Notes under the pieces: generated by a model
What the model was told of the DNA's origin: nothing
Seen by the model: only the letters and a program-made list of their open reading frames with translations
Databases searched by the model: none
Shown here: positions 40,167 to 40,232 of the stretch, piece by piece
Numbering within the stretch: the first letter of the stretch is position 1
Layout: every line of letters starts with the position of its first letter
Translations under genes and position numbers: made by a program
Origin: Myxococcota bacterium
GTDB lineage: Bacteria > Myxococcota_A > UBA9042 > DTJE01
Direction: 5' to 3'
Assembly (NCBI GenBank): GCA_017994695.1
Contig: JAGOKF010000031.1
Location: 1 to 40,232, forward strand
DNA length: 40,232 nucleotides

Positions 40167-40232
40167 TCCTGCCCTCCGACCCCTCCCCGGCCCCGTCCTC
40201 CCGTTCGCCGCCTTCGGCCCCCCCCCCGCCGC

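Noticed and set aside
1-40232. CRISPR array, tRNA, rRNA, insertion sequence or prophage
   Set aside because: No spaced direct repeats, no tRNA-like T-loop with flanking stem, no transposase or phage gene was seen on either strand.

Overview
The window is about 40 kb of extremely GC-rich DNA, densely packed with genes on both strands. I count 30 protein-coding genes, no tRNA or rRNA gene, no insertion sequence, no prophage and no CRISPR array. No gap between genes exceeds about 210 bases. Outer-membrane beta-barrels, lipoproteins with Asp/Pro-rich tethers, an MJ0042/GYF_2/AgmX-type protein, a DUF4388-TPR protein, FHA proteins and two C-terminal tails of the MYXO-CTERM kind point to a Gram-negative bacterium of the Myxococcota or a related 'deltaproteobacterial' lineage. 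That assignment rests on gene content, not on a phylogeny.

Layout, left to right. (1) The 3' end of an RlmL-type rRNA methyltransferase overlaps, tail to tail, a small sigma-70 factor; next come a large PHP-domain lipoprotein and a divergent Cys-rich/Ig-like lipoprotein (2-5773). (2) A leftward run from a promoter near 10260 encodes two outer-membrane barrels, a DUF4332 protein, imidazolonepropionase and D-Ala-D-Ala ligase (5843-10214). (3) A leftward run encodes a helicase, a secreted deiminase of the agmatine/peptidylarginine deiminase family, and an MJ0042-AgmX envelope protein (10318-14952). (4) A rightward run encodes a PilZ-like protein, a TPR lipoprotein, a GT39-type glycosyltransferase with a coupled exported protein, and a barrel protein (15164-20783). 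(5) A leftward block (20826-30841) holds metH, a DUF4388/J-like/TPR protein, a stand-alone Lrp-type RAM domain, a lone EutN/CcmL microcompartment-vertex homologue, an ACT-domain fusion, a PFL/UPF0210 protein and two FHA proteins. (6) The right end has a membrane-anchored unknown, an unusual radical SAM enzyme, a flippase-like protein coupled to rsmB, a PAS sensor without an output domain, an M50 protease and a GH18-like secreted hydrolase.

Housekeeping functions present: 23S and 16S rRNA methylation, methionine synthesis, and supply of the D-Ala-D-Ala dipeptide for peptidoglycan. Envelope and signalling functions dominate the rest. The most unusual unit is the RAM / EutN / ACT-fusion / PFL gene string at 22980-25642. 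It places a bacterial-microcompartment pentamer homologue beside small regulatory domains with no shell or enzyme genes in view.

Promoters stand out as short AT islands in the GC-rich background. Several share an extended -10 element followed by a CGCCCCG-like start region, and two lie so close to the ATG that the transcripts should be nearly leaderless. Gene pairs are often coupled by ATGA or GTGA overlaps, and three convergent pairs overlap at their stop codons.
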